Below, in pieces: positions 1 to 11,700 of a stretch of DNA of 64,000 nt (positions are counted from its first letter, which is position 1; the number at the start of each line of letters is the position of its first letter). The stretch comes from Isoetes taiwanensis (Eukaryota; Streptophyta; Lycopodiopsida; Isoetales; Isoetaceae). Below the pieces are notes generated by a model that had not been told where the DNA came from, made no database searches, and worked only from the letters and a program-made list of their open reading frames with translations. The stretch lies in NCBI GenBank assembly GCA_021234155.1, contig JAJEKV010000009.1, positions 11,292,546 through 11,356,545 on the forward strand, given 5' to 3'. Both the position numbers and the translations under genes were made by a program.

Positions 1-727
1 TTAGAACTGGTTTTGTAAATAATTAAAATTTTTGTAATATAGAGCAATTTTGTGTATCTTGATGACATAAACTTGGTTAATTAGAGCAAATTAATAAGTT
101 TTAGCTTTTATTCCAGTGGAATAGGACATTTGCAAGCCGAGAGACATGATGTCTCACAGCCGCTACCGGGTCGCGAAAACAAAAGTTAGTATTGAAGCGA
201 GGCGCAAGTCGTGAGACCTCGCCCAAACTTGACCAAAACAGCTCCAAATTGACCAAATAAGGGGTCGATTCTCTTAATTTGATGAGCCCATCAACCTTAC
301 ACCATTAGTTTACCCAAATTGACACCTTTGATCGAATGAGATCGATGTCTCACAGTTCATACCGGGTCGCAAAACAAAAGTTAGTTTTGAAGCGAGGCGC
401 AAGTCGTGAGAGACCTCTTACCATTTCTTCACCAGACTTGTCAAAGTCACCTTCAACCCATCGCATAGCATCTTTTAGGTAACCTAGCCTTGTTTGAGCA
501 TCTCATATAGTCCTCAAACTCCTAATTTGACCTCGATAAGTTAGAATTACCCAATCCTAGGAAATTTTCAAGTCATCCAAAAATTAGGGTTTCCCCTTTT
601 TCTATAAATAGACCCCTCATTTCTCGGGATAGCACCCTACAAATCTGCTCCTCGCCCTTCTAGCCGATTTCCCAACTCCCCTCGAGGCGCTTTGCAACCG
701 CTTGTTACCCTCTTCCGCAATTAATCA
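1..727 (+). repeat. LTR- or promoter-like non-coding region with an internal duplication
   Basis: No reading frame is convincing here. A block of about 80 bp at 140-220 (reading 'gtctcacag...taccgggtcgc...gaagcgaggcgcaagtcgtgag') recurs at 338-417 with a few changes. Near the right end a consensus TATA box (602-611) is followed by CT-rich leader-like DNA and an ATG at 728. The arrangement suits the U3-R-U5 part of an LTR serving the plus-strand gypsy element downstream, or a host promoter. I could not find a matching second LTR in the window, a TG...CA boundary or a primer-binding site, so the LTR reading is only a possibility. Confidence 0.4.
602..611 (+). promoter_or_regulatory. TATA box
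   Basis: The stretch 'ctataaatag' matches the plant TATA consensus. It lies about 117 bp before the first ATG of a short open frame, with CT-rich DNA between, as in plant LTR or gene leaders. No transcription evidence exists. Confidence 0.5.
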
Positions 728-865
728 ATGGCAACTTCTGATTTCCACACATGGTACAAATACAAATACCATGCCATGCCGAGAGGCCGACGTCGACCAA
801 ATCTTCCAGATCTTCAGAAGGAGGTAGACGCCCAAGCAACCTTGCACGCCCCCCAAATTTTATAG
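728..865 (+). CDS. short open frame (45 codons) after the TATA box
   Basis: This frame starts with MATSDFHTWYKYKYHAMPRG, is Arg/Pro-rich in the middle and ends at TAG. It is the first ATG after the TATA box at 602-611. I do not recognise it. It may be the start of a longer upstream protein of the plus-strand gypsy element, cut short by a sequence error, because acidic and basic coding-like stretches continue to about 2.3 kb in shifting frames. It may equally be a leader ORF without function. Confidence 0.25.
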   Translation: MATSDFHTWYKYKYHAMPRGRRRPNLPDLQKEVDAQATLHAPQIL

Positions 866-2340
866 TAGAGTCTTGACTGAAGTTCCAAGCTAGGGTAGAA
901 CCAAAGGCTTAGTGCAACTCCCCTTGTGTAGGATATTTTGTTCCTAGACAGCCCCTCGCAGGGTAAAGATTAGACGATGTCCCTAACATCGCCAAATACC
1001 TCACAAACAAAGCGCACCGCACACCTGAGCCAATGGTCCTAACCGCCAACAGACCAAGTACTTCTTTTCAACACCGCCTGGGCAATCTTTCTCACCCACC
1101 GCCGAGAACACCGCGGGGAAACCTCCATTCCCCCATGGACGGGGACCCATTAGCCATAGCAAAGAACAACGGCTCCTCTCACACAAGATGAAGAGGAGCA
1201 GGAAGGGAAGGAAGAAGACTCGGATGAACAGAATCGAGGAAGAGGAGGACTATGTCGAGCTCGACCCAAACCGAAGAGCGGCGACAAGCGAAAGGTGAGT
1301 GGCAAGACTGAAGAAGCCGGACTCTCGTGAGTCGCTACCCCCCCCAAGTTAGGCATCACAAGCCTAGCTCCCATTATCGCCGAAGGTGAGGAGTTTCTCG
1401 CCCTAAGCTTACATTCAAAACCTCCCTGAGTGCAGGAAAGGGAGTATCGACTGAAGAGTTGCTACACCAACTCCTCGGAATGTGACTTTGGACGACTTCA
1501 TCGCCCCGGAGAGTCCGACTTCCCCTCCAAGTAAGGGAAGCCGACACTTACATCGGAGAGTTTACCTCCGACATCCAAGCCTACAAAGAATATCGTGCAG
1601 ATTATGAAGGCGCATAAGGCGCCAGAACAAGCTACCGACGGAGGAAGAGTTCCTTGCTCTTCAGAACAGATGGGGATCCGCTTATGCGACCTCAAACATC
1701 CTAACGGCAAGCTCGCCCCGCCCGCAGACCTCCCCTGATAGGACAAAGCGACCCGACCTCGAGGGGGCTTCAAGAATACCAAAGACTACAGTGGAGCTCA
1801 CCACGCAAAGGAGGTTGATGATTTCGGAAGCGCATACGAGCTGGATACCGAAAGTGGCCGAGGACCCGCCTCGCGAACGATTGTGTCACTACGGTATTAC
1901 CCGCCACCGCCGATGGATGGAAGAATAGCGGTTATCCACCGCAAGTTCACCCCCGAGGCGCAGGAAGGAGTATCGCTGCTGATTGCACTCTCGTGATTCG
2001 CCGCATGCGCCGTTACCCCTTAACACCGGTATGCAATCCGTGAAGAGAGCGGTAGCACTCGACGCCTTCGACTTCGCCATACCTTACAAAGGGCAGTAAG
2101 ACCGCCGCTGACAGCAGCTTATACCTCCCACCGCAGAATAGAAGATTTGGCAAGAGCATTACAAGGTGGATCTCCAGCCAATGTTCTAGGAACTTGGGCC
2201 ATTCAAAGGGGAAAGCCCAAGTGAAAAAGTTCCCGGAGGATAATCCATCTTACCGCATCAACAGAAATGATTGGCAAGAGTTGCAATTTTTTTTGTATTA
2301 GTGTAATATAAAATATAAATATAATATTCTCTTGCACTAT
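866..2340 (+). other. leader or 5' coding region of the plus-strand gypsy element, unreadable
   Basis: No frame stays open here. Plus-strand translation gives short protein-like patches in changing frames, including an acidic/basic stretch near 1190-1310 (Glu/Asp-rich, then Lys/Arg-rich) and a patch near 1530-1610. It ends in an AT-rich segment at 2285-2340. It occupies the place where the minus-strand family member at 28-33 kb keeps its extra pre-gag frames, but I see no histone-like or other recognisable match. Confidence 0.3.
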
Positions 2341-3830
2341 AAATGTTTTGTGGATATATTTTGTGTCCCCTCAACCATGCCAACAAACATAAGTAATGCA
2401 AGAAAGCAAGGAAAAACTAACCATGTAGATATGAACCACTTGTGTATGCAAAATAGAGGCCCGAAAGCCAGAGAACGACAACCGCTGGAACTTACAGAGG
2501 AACAGATCCCGCCTGTGCCACGCCCGCAAGGAACCCGCTTTGAAGAATTTGGACAAATGACCCTTTAAGAAGAAATATCGCAAAATGAGGACGGACTCTA
2601 ACAGATAAAGGCTTTGCTAGCCGCACGCTGTGAGCTGGTTCGGTGGGTAACGCCAACCGCCGCAAGCATCACTTCTGGAGAACGTAGAGACAAGAAGAGG
2701 AGCAAGAGAGGAAGGTCCCCAGCCGGACTCCTCCGACTAAGCTCGATTCGACCGATTCTCGAGGAAGAAGAAGGGCGTAACCAAGTCCGAAAGCATCGAA
2801 AGGCGAGAAACCCCTGACGGACGACAAAGGGACACAAGAACCTCCTCGACTACCGTAAGAAAGTAGACTCGCATTGGGTAATGTTTGAAGGCCGAAGCTC
2901 GAAAGCAATTCTCAAAGCGAGAACAGTCGCATGGAGGCGTAAGCTTGGCTTGACGAGATGAGCGAATACGCAATGCCTATGGTATGAAGGATAAGGATAA
3001 AGGCAGGGGTAGCAACAAATAACCCGGAAGGAGCAAAGACGATTTGGTGGAAGGGCTATGCCAAGGCTCATGGCTTAAGCAGGATGCTTGCAGGTTCAAG
3101 AAGTTTGCTAAAGCCTTCAAGCCGCCATTACGCCCCAAGAGAGCACAAGTCCAAGATGATGCAAAGAGCTTCTAAAGTTGCAAAGAAGGCAACAAGTCAA
3201 GATTTAAATATACCTGAGGAATTTATGAGGCTAAGGTCAGATGTGCCAAAGTTAGGTGAGAAGCACGCAGTTGGAAAGCTACATTGAAGGTCCGAATGAG
3301 GAGATCCACAAGCTTGTAAGGGCAATAAACCCGAGAACAAGATCGGCTTTGAGTCCAAGGCAATAAGTTTGCAAGGAACAGACCTCGTAATAGCGGGCGA
3401 GGCAGCAGATACCAAGATAAAGGCAAGGCAAAGAAAGTGCTTTTAGCCCGAGGACACGTCAGCCCAGACTCAGCTAGAGCCCCATATAGTGGCAATCAAG
3501 GGAAGCAGCAGGAGAAGAAGCAGGTATCTTTCAAAGAAAAAACAGAAGGGGCAAACTACTCCAAAGCAAAGGCGATCCTTTCTCAGCAGCCATGCCCAAG
3601 GAAAAGAGACAGAGTGCATAGAAAAGCAGCTTTGCTTCGTGTGTTTCCAAAAAGAGCATAGGACAAATAATCTGCCCATATGTCATGAGTGCAAATGGGC
3701 TAGCAGAGTTGGGAGATTGGGACACTTTGATCGACGACGACGGGCGAGGAGGCCTCAAGGACTACATTCTGTGGTGAGGTCATATCTTTGCCGCAATAGA
3801 TACAGAGCAAAGCGAGAGCCAAGATAAAGT
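2341..3830 (+). pseudogene. gag: gag of plus-strand Ty3/gypsy chromovirus, fragmented
   Basis: Gag would form the particle and bind element RNA through a zinc knuckle. The frame is broken repeatedly: one patch at 2332-2568 (TEEQIPPVPRPQGTRF), a basic patch near 2614-2817, one at 3084-3287, and a terminal patch at 3489-3827 with a knuckle-like CFVCFQKEH followed by a later Cys. The sequence after the knuckle corresponds to the region following the knuckle in the minus-strand copy at 13.8-14.0 kb, which supports the call. It is directly followed by protease remnants in the same orientation. The breaks may be decay or consensus error. Confidence 0.6.
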
Positions 3831-3839
3831 AATTTCCAC

Positions 3840-4210
3840 AAGGGGGAAAGGCCAAGGCCAAGTCATTTATAGTCCCGATAGATTCTGAAGTAGCCATAAC
3901 TTTGCATCTCCCGCAATGGTTCAAATGTTGAAGTTGAAACCATTAAAGTCAAAGCCAAGGCCCGCTTGTCTTAGCAAGTGGAGCAAAGAAGGCGCATCGG
4001 CAGTAAAAGAATCAACTTTGACATCGACTTGCGTGGGATTAAGATCCGTGATGGGGCAGAGGTAATGGGCATCGGCAAATACGACTTGATAATAGGTATG
4101 GAGTACCTTGAACCAGCAGGGCCATTATTGATTGTGGAAAGCGGAAGGTGACCTTCCCAACACCCCGACGGCAAGATCATTGAGATAACAGTGTAGGAAG
4201 TTGTTCCCAT
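3840..4210 (+). pseudogene. pro: aspartic protease remnant of plus-strand gypsy
   Basis: Retroelement protease would cut Gag-Pol. Translated patches near 3865-3960 parallel the protease of the minus-strand copies, which there contains an intact D-T-G motif (MDTGSTHNFAS at about 13.74 kb). Here the active-site patch reads IDSE, so the D-T-G is lost or obscured. The C-terminal part is clear at about 4067-4110 (IGKYDLIIGMEYL), the conserved end of the domain in this family. Several frame changes and stops interrupt it. Confidence 0.6.
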
Positions 4211-4379
4211 CATGCAAAGCATGTCTTCTAAACTACTGCTCAAGTGCATCAAGAGTGAGCAAGTAGCATACATCTTCAAGCTTGAGATTAGTGAGCCGGA
4301 ATTGGAAGGAAGCAAAGAAGACAAGATGCTCGCCAAAGCTGCCAAAGCAAATAGCTAAGTTGATCACGGAGTTCCACGA

Positions 4380-5710
4380 TCTCTTTCCGTGATGAGATCA
4401 AGCAGCTCCCTCCTTATAGGGGAGTCGAAAAGCAGATAGCACTCGAACCGAACAAAGCCTACAAGCAAGGCTCCATATAGAATGACAACGCAGAGTTGTC
4501 GGAGCTGAAGAAGCAGCTGGTGGAGCCGCCGACCTAGGTTTCATTAGACCTAGTGTCTCGCCGCTTGGAGCCCCATTCTTTTGTCAAGAAGAAGGATGGA
4601 TCTTTGAGGATGTGCATAGACTATAGACAGCTTGAATAAGCACACCATTAAGAACAAGTATGCGCTTCCAAGATCGACGACTTGATGGATCAGCTTCAAG
4701 GAGCAAAGATCTTCTCCAAAATCGACTTAAGGTCGTGGTATCATCGATACCTGATAAAGGAGGAGGATATCCACAAGACCGCCTTTTAGGACGCCGGTAT
4801 GGGCATTATGAATTCACAAAGTGATGCCTTTCGGCTTATCAAATGCCCCCCGCAACGCTCATGAGGCTCATGAACGATATCTTCGAGGAGTTCCCCGACA
4901 CCTTTGTGATTGTTTTCTTTGATGACATTTTGGTGTATAGCGTATCCCTTGAAGAGCACGCGGCAACACTTAAGAAGGGTGCTAGAGAAGTTGAAGAGGC
5001 ACCGGTTATGCGCCAAGTTGTCGGGCGCCACTTCGCAATGAGAAGGTGGAATACCTTGGTCACGTGATCTCGGCGGAGGCATCTCGACGGACCCCCGCCA
5101 AGATTGAAGCAAAGGATTCAAATGGGCCGGGCGAAAGAATGTGCACGAGGTCGAAGTTTTCTCGCCTAGCGGTGGTACTACAGAAGTTCGTGAAGAACTT
5201 TGCTAAGATAGCAGCCCCAAGTAACGCACTGACGAGGGCGAGAAGGTGAAAGATTGGGTAGAGCATTGGCACAAGAAAGCCCAAAAGGGGTTTGAATTGT
5301 TGAAATAAGCTCGACGACAGCCCTCCTTGACCTTGCCGGACCCGAGAAAGATAAGCTTGTAGCAAATGACGCGAGTAAGATAGCTACAGTGCGGGCTTAT
5401 GCAAGAAGAGCGGTGGTAGCCTATGATTCCGTAAAGATGAACGACGCCGAGACGCCGCCCCAACGCGACGCATCGTGAATTGCTTGCGGTTGTCGTGGCA
5501 TTAAGAATATGGAGGCACTATCTCTTGGGAAGGAAGTTCCAATTGATACCGACCATCGAGCCTCCAATATGTATTCACGCAACCACACCTTAACTGAGGC
5601 AAATAAGATGGATGGAGTTCCTCGAGGAATATGACTTTGATATAGTCTACAAGCCTGGGAAGCTCAATGTGGTAGCGATGCGCTTTCAAGGCATCCCCGA
5701 CAACTAGAGT
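4380..5710 (+). pseudogene. pol: reverse transcriptase-RNase H remnant of plus-strand gypsy
   Basis: RT would copy element RNA and RNase H would degrade the template. RT patches include RMCIDYRQL near 4607 (fingers), an 'SKIDLR' patch near 4715, and the catalytic block FVIVFFDDILVYS near 4898-4940, in which two adjacent Asp are retained. The YLGHVISAE equivalent appears near 5050. RNase H patches follow at about 5370-5660, ending at the family's KPGKLNVVA-like stretch. The order matches the nearly intact minus-strand copy at 27.5-25.5 kb. At least eight frame breaks are visible, so no product is expected from this copy as written. Confidence 0.8.
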
Positions 5711-5780
5711 GCATTGCAATGCAATTTCGACGCCTCCAAATGACTTTTGGTAGGAAGATTGAAGAGTCCTTGCCAATGAT

Positions 5781-6650
5781 GTGGATTTCGTGGAAGTATG
5801 GGCAAGCCCCTCTAAGGAGGCTAGAACAGATAAAGAGCGGGAGGCCTTCAAGCATTATAAGAAGGAAGGCAACCTGTTATACCATAAGAACAAGTTGTGC
5901 GTGCACCTGAATCATCGTGTAAGGAAGTTGATCCTCCATGACACGCACAATGTTAATAGCCGCCATGCGATTCATGAAAATATATTTCAAAGTCTTGCAG
6001 CAGCCTATTATTGGCCGAAATGAAGAAGCAAATAGCTCGCTACATCAAGGAATGTCGGCTATGCCAGCCAGACGGCGCGAGCAGCTTAATTCCGGGGCAT
6101 TAGAGCCATTAGCGGTGCCAAACGCTAAGTGGGAGGTAATCAAAGATGGATTTCATCACGGGACTCCCAAGAACGCCGAGAGGCAAGGATGCCTTGATGG
6201 TAGTGGTCGACAAGTTGTCGAAGATGGCACATTTTGTGCCTTGCGGGACCACGATATCTGACTATGGATACAAAAGAAAGCTCTTCACCAAAGAGATCTT
6301 CGTGCTTCATGGCATGCCAAGGGAGATTATCTCCCGATTGTGGATCCGGTTCATGAGTGCCTTTTGGCAAGACCTCTTTGCGACGATTCGCACCAAGCTA
6401 TCCATGAGCACGCACGTATCATCCTCGACGGATGGCCGCACAGAGCGGACCAACAGGATCTTAGAAGACATGCTACTAAACTATGTCCGGAATAAGCAAA
6501 GTATGTGGGAAGAATTTATTCACTTGGTGGAGTTTGCATACAATAGCACCAAGCGGGAATCGCCCCAAATGTCGCCATTTATGATCAATTATGGCTATCG
6601 GTTTAACTCCGCACACTTGGGCACAACCCCGTGTCAAAAGTAGAAGTTTC
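5781..6650 (+). pseudogene. int: integrase zinc-binding and core domains of plus-strand gypsy, broken
   Basis: Integrase joins the cDNA to host DNA. The patch at 5781-6023 holds the pre-integrase/HHCC part. The patch at 6146-6643 is the DDE core: the first Asp in MDFITGLPRTPRGKDALMVV, the second Asp region at about 6325 garbled by a frame slip, and the Glu in TDGRTERTNRILEDML. The typical 'FAYNSTKRESPQMSPF' end of the core follows. This is the longest surviving piece of the element (165 codons). Confidence 0.8.
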
Positions 6651-7235
6651 AGAGCAGATGTTGGCCGATATCACGGCAGCTCGTGGAAGAAGTTCGAGGT
6701 TATCCGCTAGCGAGCAAAGAAGTCGCCCGAAGAGCATCGCCGCAAGCATCGCATGATCGAGAGAGTTCAAAGTTGAGATGATGTATGGCTCAAGATAAAG
6801 GTGAAGCAGCGGCTTAGGATTGGCAATTGCAAGAAGCTTGCTCCAAGGTGGGCTGGACCCTTCGTAATAATCAAGAGAGTAGGTAATCAATCCTACAAGT
6901 TGGATTTGCCAAAGACACCTAAAGATTCATAAGGTCTTCCACGTGAGTTTGTTGAAGAAGCATACTCCAAATCGCATCGAAGTCTTGGACACTCCAACGT
7001 TGTTGGAAATGATCGGAGGAGCAGCTGGAAATAGTTCCGTAGATGATTCTTGATAAAGCTTTCAAGAAGACAAGGAGGTCGGAATTCCTCCAATACTTGG
7101 TCAAGTGGAAACACTTGCCGCTGGAAGACGCGACGGGGTACTTAAGAAGGATTTGGTAAAGCAAGCACCCACGGTTTATGGAGCAATGGGACGGCAAGGT
7201 CATCTCCAAAGAAATCGGCCGCATGTCGATTTGTG
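6651..7235 (+). pseudogene. int: integrase C-terminal region with chromodomain, broken
   Basis: After the core come the GPF-like module (patches near 6830-6950 corresponding to PKVGNCKKLAPRWAGPF and KVFHVSLLKKHTPN) and a chromodomain patch near 7090-7140 (FLQYLVKWKHLPLEDA). Chromodomains at the integrase end define the chromovirus branch of Ty3/gypsy and are known to steer integration toward marked chromatin. The aromatic-cage residues cannot be judged because of frame breaks. Confidence 0.75.
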
Positions 7236-8088
7236 TAGGTTAATTCTTGTATAGATTAATCTACGCATGCAACCTATGCTTAGTATGGGTCGATGCGTTG
7301 TTACCGGATGATGAGACCACTACGGTGATCTCTAGGCGCGGTGTAATGTCAATGTAGGCATGACCGCTTTCGCTTTGGGCGAGTGGAAGGTAGATTAGAA
7401 AGTCTACTGGCCCCACCTAAGGAGACGATCTCGAGAAAAGAGGTCATTAAGGAATGCATTGATAGGGAAAGCACCTTTAGCCCCATATATGCTTTGATAG
7501 GAGGAATCCATCCTTCACGCCCCCCACGCGAGAAGGATATCCTCCACGCTGGGCAACTAGAGGTGTAGGCATGAGCGGCATATAGGCATATAGGCCGCCT
7601 CCCACGGCCATTATGGAAGATTCATCCTCTTCCTACGCCGGGAGATTAGCCATGCATTCATGTAGATAGGTGGGGTGGTCACCATATAACCAAAATTTAT
7701 TAAATAATTAAAACGGTACTAACGTAGTGTCGACCTGCAGGCCAGTAGAGCGCTCCGGAGGGCAAGGAGGTCGAGCTACGAAGACTTGCAACACAAGTTT
7801 TGTTGGAATGTGTTGCAAGGAATGAAGAGTACCTCGGACAATAATTATAGATATGAAATGTTGAAATTTTGTCTAACTTAAGATAGTGAATACCTTGTTT
7901 AATGATGTTGTGAATTGTTAAGTATTCCATAGTATGATGACGTGATAATGTTTTAAAAAAATATTACCTTAAGGGTAATCCTGGTAAATGTATAACTATT
8001 ATATTGTATGCATCACGTTGATTGCAGATTGCAGATTAGGAAGATCCCAAGGTGGGGAGACCCACGATGCTGCGGACAGCATCATTTC
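7236..8088 (+). other. 3' non-coding region of plus-strand gypsy
   Basis: There is no convincing coding frame. The stretch is AT-rich from about 7690. It ends with two 'ggtggggaga' purine runs (8050-8060 and 8090-8100), the second serving as the polypurine tract. It probably represents the long 3' untranslated part between chromodomain and LTR. Confidence 0.5.
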
Positions 8089-8101
8089 AAGGTGGGGAGA
8101 A
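8089..8101 (+). promoter_or_regulatory. polypurine tract of plus-strand gypsy
   Basis: The purine run 'aaggtggggagaa' is followed immediately by TGTGACG, the terminal sequence of this LTR family. The minus-strand copies have nearly the same tract (aaggaggggagaa) next to their LTRs. Confidence 0.75.
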
Positions 8102-8127
8102 TGTGACGCTTCCAAAGACAAGATAAT
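8102..8127 (+). repeat. first 26 bp of the plus-strand element's 3' LTR, cut off
   Basis: TGTGACGCTTCC after the polypurine tract is the expected LTR start. The LTR is interrupted after about 26 bp by LTR A of the minus-strand array (TGTGGACGCCCCC...). Confidence 0.55.
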
Positions 8128-9737
8128 TGTGGACGCCCCCGAAATATATACGACCCTCAGACGTATACATACGGGGACTTTCCCCTCCCATGGCGATCAT
8201 CTCACCATGAGCGGCCCTCCGCCTATTTCGGCCATCTATGAAATGAGGCCCAAGAAGGACACCGAAGGGGTCATTCGCCCACGCCTTCAATGGGACTCCT
8301 ACGTCCGCTGAAGCATGAATACAAGGGTTAGCACACAAAGACGAATATACATAAATAACCACCACGAAGGGTGGCACATCCATCCAAAATACCAACGGCA
8401 TAGAATATGCATCTAATCCTAAGAAAACACCCAAACCCCGTGTTCTACCCCCTACCGGACTCCCGTGGGGATCGACCGACGGGTGGGCCTCAAGAGATCA
8501 GCCGCAGACCGAGTCTTGGCATGGCGCTGGGGGCGTGAGAACATTGGCTAGGGTTGTCCACTCCATCCGCCCCTCCCCGTGCACACTTTGCGGATGGGTC
8601 AATTCATGCTATGGCTTCGCTATAGCCTTCCCGGAGACGCACTGGGGCATCACCCTCCTCGAGCCTACTCCGTGTTCATGACGCCTGGTCCGATGAGGCA
8701 GGCCTGGGGAGGCGCCCCTTCCGTAATCACAAAGGGGTTCCATGGGTGAGCTAGAGAATACGTGCCGCATCAGCCCCCCCGCATCCGCATCAGAGCTTAC
8801 TCACCCTAAATCTACTCAAAGTGCATGGTGCTCCATACGGATCACACCACTACACCCGTGGAGTGTCGACCCATACCCAGCCCTCAACGTGACCGGCTAT
8901 CAGGCCTAGCCCACTGTAGGAGTCTCAGGAGCCTTGTATGCTCATGCAAGACCCCACCCCTCATGTCACCACTGTGTTCCTTGTCCGGGTGCTAAGCCGC
9001 ACCATAGCATCTAGGACCCTGTGGGTTCTTGTGCACTGTGCCGCAACTAATGGGACTTTACAGGCTATCTAGGAGCATACCATCAGACACGGTTCAGAGG
9101 CCTCTACCCCCGTAATCCCCCCCCGTTTCAGAGTCAGATCAAACAAAGAATTAACAATCCATCCTTTCAGAGTAAGAACCAAAATTGAATATAAAGAGAA
9201 CTTGTTTGTACAAACAAGGGTTAGTTTCTATGACTGAATTACAAAAAGAACAGAGAAAGACGGACACAACCAAGTGTTAACTAGAATTCACATAGCCACC
9301 TACCTGAATTCGGCCGGACTCATTCCCATGGGGCGCCTCCATCTCCTCTCGGGCGGTTGAAGATTCAGCCGTGGGCTTCACAGGACGACCGGTATGGCGG
9401 TTCTCTGCCAGTGGTTGATGGCGCCAGCCCCGGCCTTCCTTGGTCGATCTTCGAGAGTCAATCCCGAGGATAGGGGTCAAGTTGGCATCCAAACTTGGCA
9501 ATCCCCATGCTGCCCAATCGATTGGGGCAGGTGGCGCCTTCCCAATTGGTAATTATCCTAATTTCCTAGGTTATAGGTTATTATTAATAATGTGTTAAAT
9601 TAGCATAGCTAATTTAATCCTTTGTAAGGTTGCAATTAAGTTCCCATACCCCCATGGTAGCGTACCTTTAGGGAGTGACGTGCTTGTATTTGTACGTGTC
9701 CCGTATAGTAGACCGTATAAATACGTGGAACGTCACA
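8128..9737 (-). repeat. LTR A (3' LTR of internal region 1)
   Basis: This is one of four near-identical LTRs of about 1.6 kb (A, B, C, D). On the plus strand it runs from TGT(G)GACGC to CGTCACA, a short inverted repeat typical of LTR ends. Its right end abuts the polypurine tract of internal region 1, which makes it the 3' LTR of a minus-strand element. Compared with LTRs C and D it has many small changes at CAG/CTG sites (for example the end reads CCCCCGAAAT where C has CTCCCTGAAT). Confidence 0.85.
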
Positions 9738-9748
9738 TTCTCCCCTCC
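9738..9748 (-). promoter_or_regulatory. polypurine tract, internal region 1
   Basis: Plus-strand 'ttctcccctcc' is a purine run (ggaggggagaa) on the element strand, directly next to the LTR end. It primes plus-strand DNA synthesis in LTR elements. Confidence 0.8.
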
Positions 9749-10330
9749 TAAAAATAATGTTTGTCCCTCAAAGATTAGGGTTAGCTAATTGAATACATAT
9801 ACGTAAAGCTAATCAATTAGAGAATGAAGTTAAGAATATAACATTAATACGTTGAGATTATAGTAATTTGGACAGTAATACATTGAAGTTAAAATATCAA
9901 AGTACAAGCACCAGGGTGCTCGATACAAACTTATGATCAAAGGAGTTTAGGACCGGAGTCCGATTTAAAAAACATTCCGACAACAAAATTCATACATGTA
10001 GACAAAACCAATACGGGACAAGTTGGGTCATCAAGAACCCTCTATACAAGGCGGTGACGACTTGTTCATTGGCCCCACATTTAAGCATATACCCCGTAGG
10101 TTAATAATATGATTAAGTTGTGGTTGCGTGGACCACCCCCTAGAAATAAAAAGAAAAAAAAAAAATATCTAGAAGGGAATCTATCATGTGTACGGCTTGC
10201 AATTCCTCTTATAGCCGAAACGAACGCAGTCTATTTACTAGATGCCTTCCTAGCAATTCGCGGTCATGTCAACATCAACAATACACCACGTCCTAGAGAA
10301 CACGAAGGTGATCTCATCATCGGTTATTAC
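9749..10330 (-). other. 3' non-coding region, internal region 1
   Basis: No coding frame is supported. The same stretch occurs after LTR B (15718-16364) and LTR C (23647-24300), with small indels, and includes a shared A-rich run near 10145-10165. It is the 3' untranslated part of the element. Confidence 0.6.
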
Positions 10331-10740
10331 TATCATATACGATCGTCTACCCCTCTAAAACATGATTCTCCAATCAAGCCTTCAAGCTTACCGAGGGAGG
10401 GGTTGATAGCATCGTTGATGGTGCGGCCTTGAGATTCCCGCATGAAGTCCGGATAGTGCTTCTCAAGGTCTATCTTCATCACCCAGGTAGCATCTTCAAC
10501 TGGTAAGTGCTTCCACTTGACCAAGTATTGCAACATTTGAGTCCTTCCGTCTGCTTGTAAGCTCGATCAAGAAGAGCTTGAGGCACTATTTCCAAAATGC
10601 TCTTCACATTTCTAGGAGGGTAGGGGTATCCAAAACCTCCTCCGATCGTGGGTGTGTTGCTTCGTAAGACTCACGTGAAAGACCTTGTGGATCTTCAAGC
10701 GGGTGGCAAGTCCAAGCGATATGCTTGTTCTCCTACACGC
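10331..10740 (-). pseudogene. int: integrase C-terminus and chromodomain, internal region 1
   Basis: The patch at 10536-10333 reads LQYLVKWKHLPVEDATW, a chromodomain core, and continues into the same C-terminal tail as the open copy at 24677-24138. Upstream on the element strand the GPF-like module is broken by small indels at CTG/CAG sites relative to that copy. The role is targeting of integration. This copy looks defective as written, but the breaks are the kind that may be sequencing errors. Confidence 0.75.
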
Positions 10741-11179
10741 TCAAGAATCCCAATGGCCCAAATTATCCGGTGCCAACTTCTTACAGCTTACCAATTTTAA
10801 GCTTGGCTTGTTTTACTTTGATCTTAAGCCAAACCGATTCGCCCACTGAAGATTCGGTGGGGTTCTGGTGCTTATCCGCTAAACTCTTCCCTCACGAACA
10901 AGTGCGCCAATAAGTAACCCCCAACTTCTTCCACCAAGGCCCGCATTTCTAAAAGGAGTTGTTGAGAGACCTCCACTTTAGAAACAGGATTATGCCATGT
11001 GTCCGAGTAAGACATTGATAGCCATAATTTATCATGAAGGGAGACATTCTAGAAGACTCCTCGCTTTGTAATCGCTTGTAGGCTTAATTCCACCGTAAAT
11101 ATAATCCGCCCATTGTGACTGCTTACTCCATACATAGCTTCTTAGCATATCTTCGATAATACGATTGACACGCTCGCTT

Positions 11180-11700
11180 TGACCATCCGTCCGAGGATGG
11201 TAGGTCAGTACTCATGGCAAGCTTGGTCCGATGGTGGCGAAGAAATCCTTCCGCACGCAATCGACAAACTTAGGATCCCTATCCGATACAATTACTCTCG
11301 CACCCGCGCAACCCGAAAATTTCCTTTGCAAAGAGCAAGGCGGTGTCGGCGGTATCCGTGGTGCGACATGGCGGTGAAGTGAGCCATCTTTGATAATTTG
11401 TCGAACCACGACCATTAGGGCATCATACCCACGAGAGTAATGCGGAAGCCCCACAATGAAATCCATGGTTATGACTTCCCACTTGGCGCTGGGCACATCC
11501 AAAGGTTGCAACTCCCCAGAACTCTTAATTGCTCCGCCTTTGGTTTGTTGACAAACCCCGACAATCGCTTTGATGTACCTAGCAATATCCTTCTTCATGG
11601 AAGGCCAAAATAGCCGGAGCGGATCTTAAAGTAAGTTTTCATAAAACCCGCATGTCCCGCTATAGGGCTGTTGTGTGTGTCATGGAGAATCAACTTTCGC
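11180..11700 (-). pseudogene. int: integrase zinc-binding and core, internal region 1
   Basis: The frame at 11598-11212 contains KKDIARYIK, a CQQTK zinc-binding end, and the core start VITMDFIVGLPHYSRGYDAL with the first catalytic Asp. The part with the second Asp (VSDRDPKF) is visible near 11270. The Glu region toward 11.1 kb is unreadable. It matches the equivalent region at 25541-25188 almost base for base, apart from small indels. Confidence 0.8.

Noticed and set aside
7726-7740. Cloning-vector polylinker ('gtcgacctgcagg')
   Set aside because: The match is only about a dozen bases and neighbouring vector sequence is absent; a chance match is likely.
9277-9501. Small minus-strand frame repeated in all four LTRs
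   Set aside because: It is broken differently in each LTR and shows no protein-like conservation.
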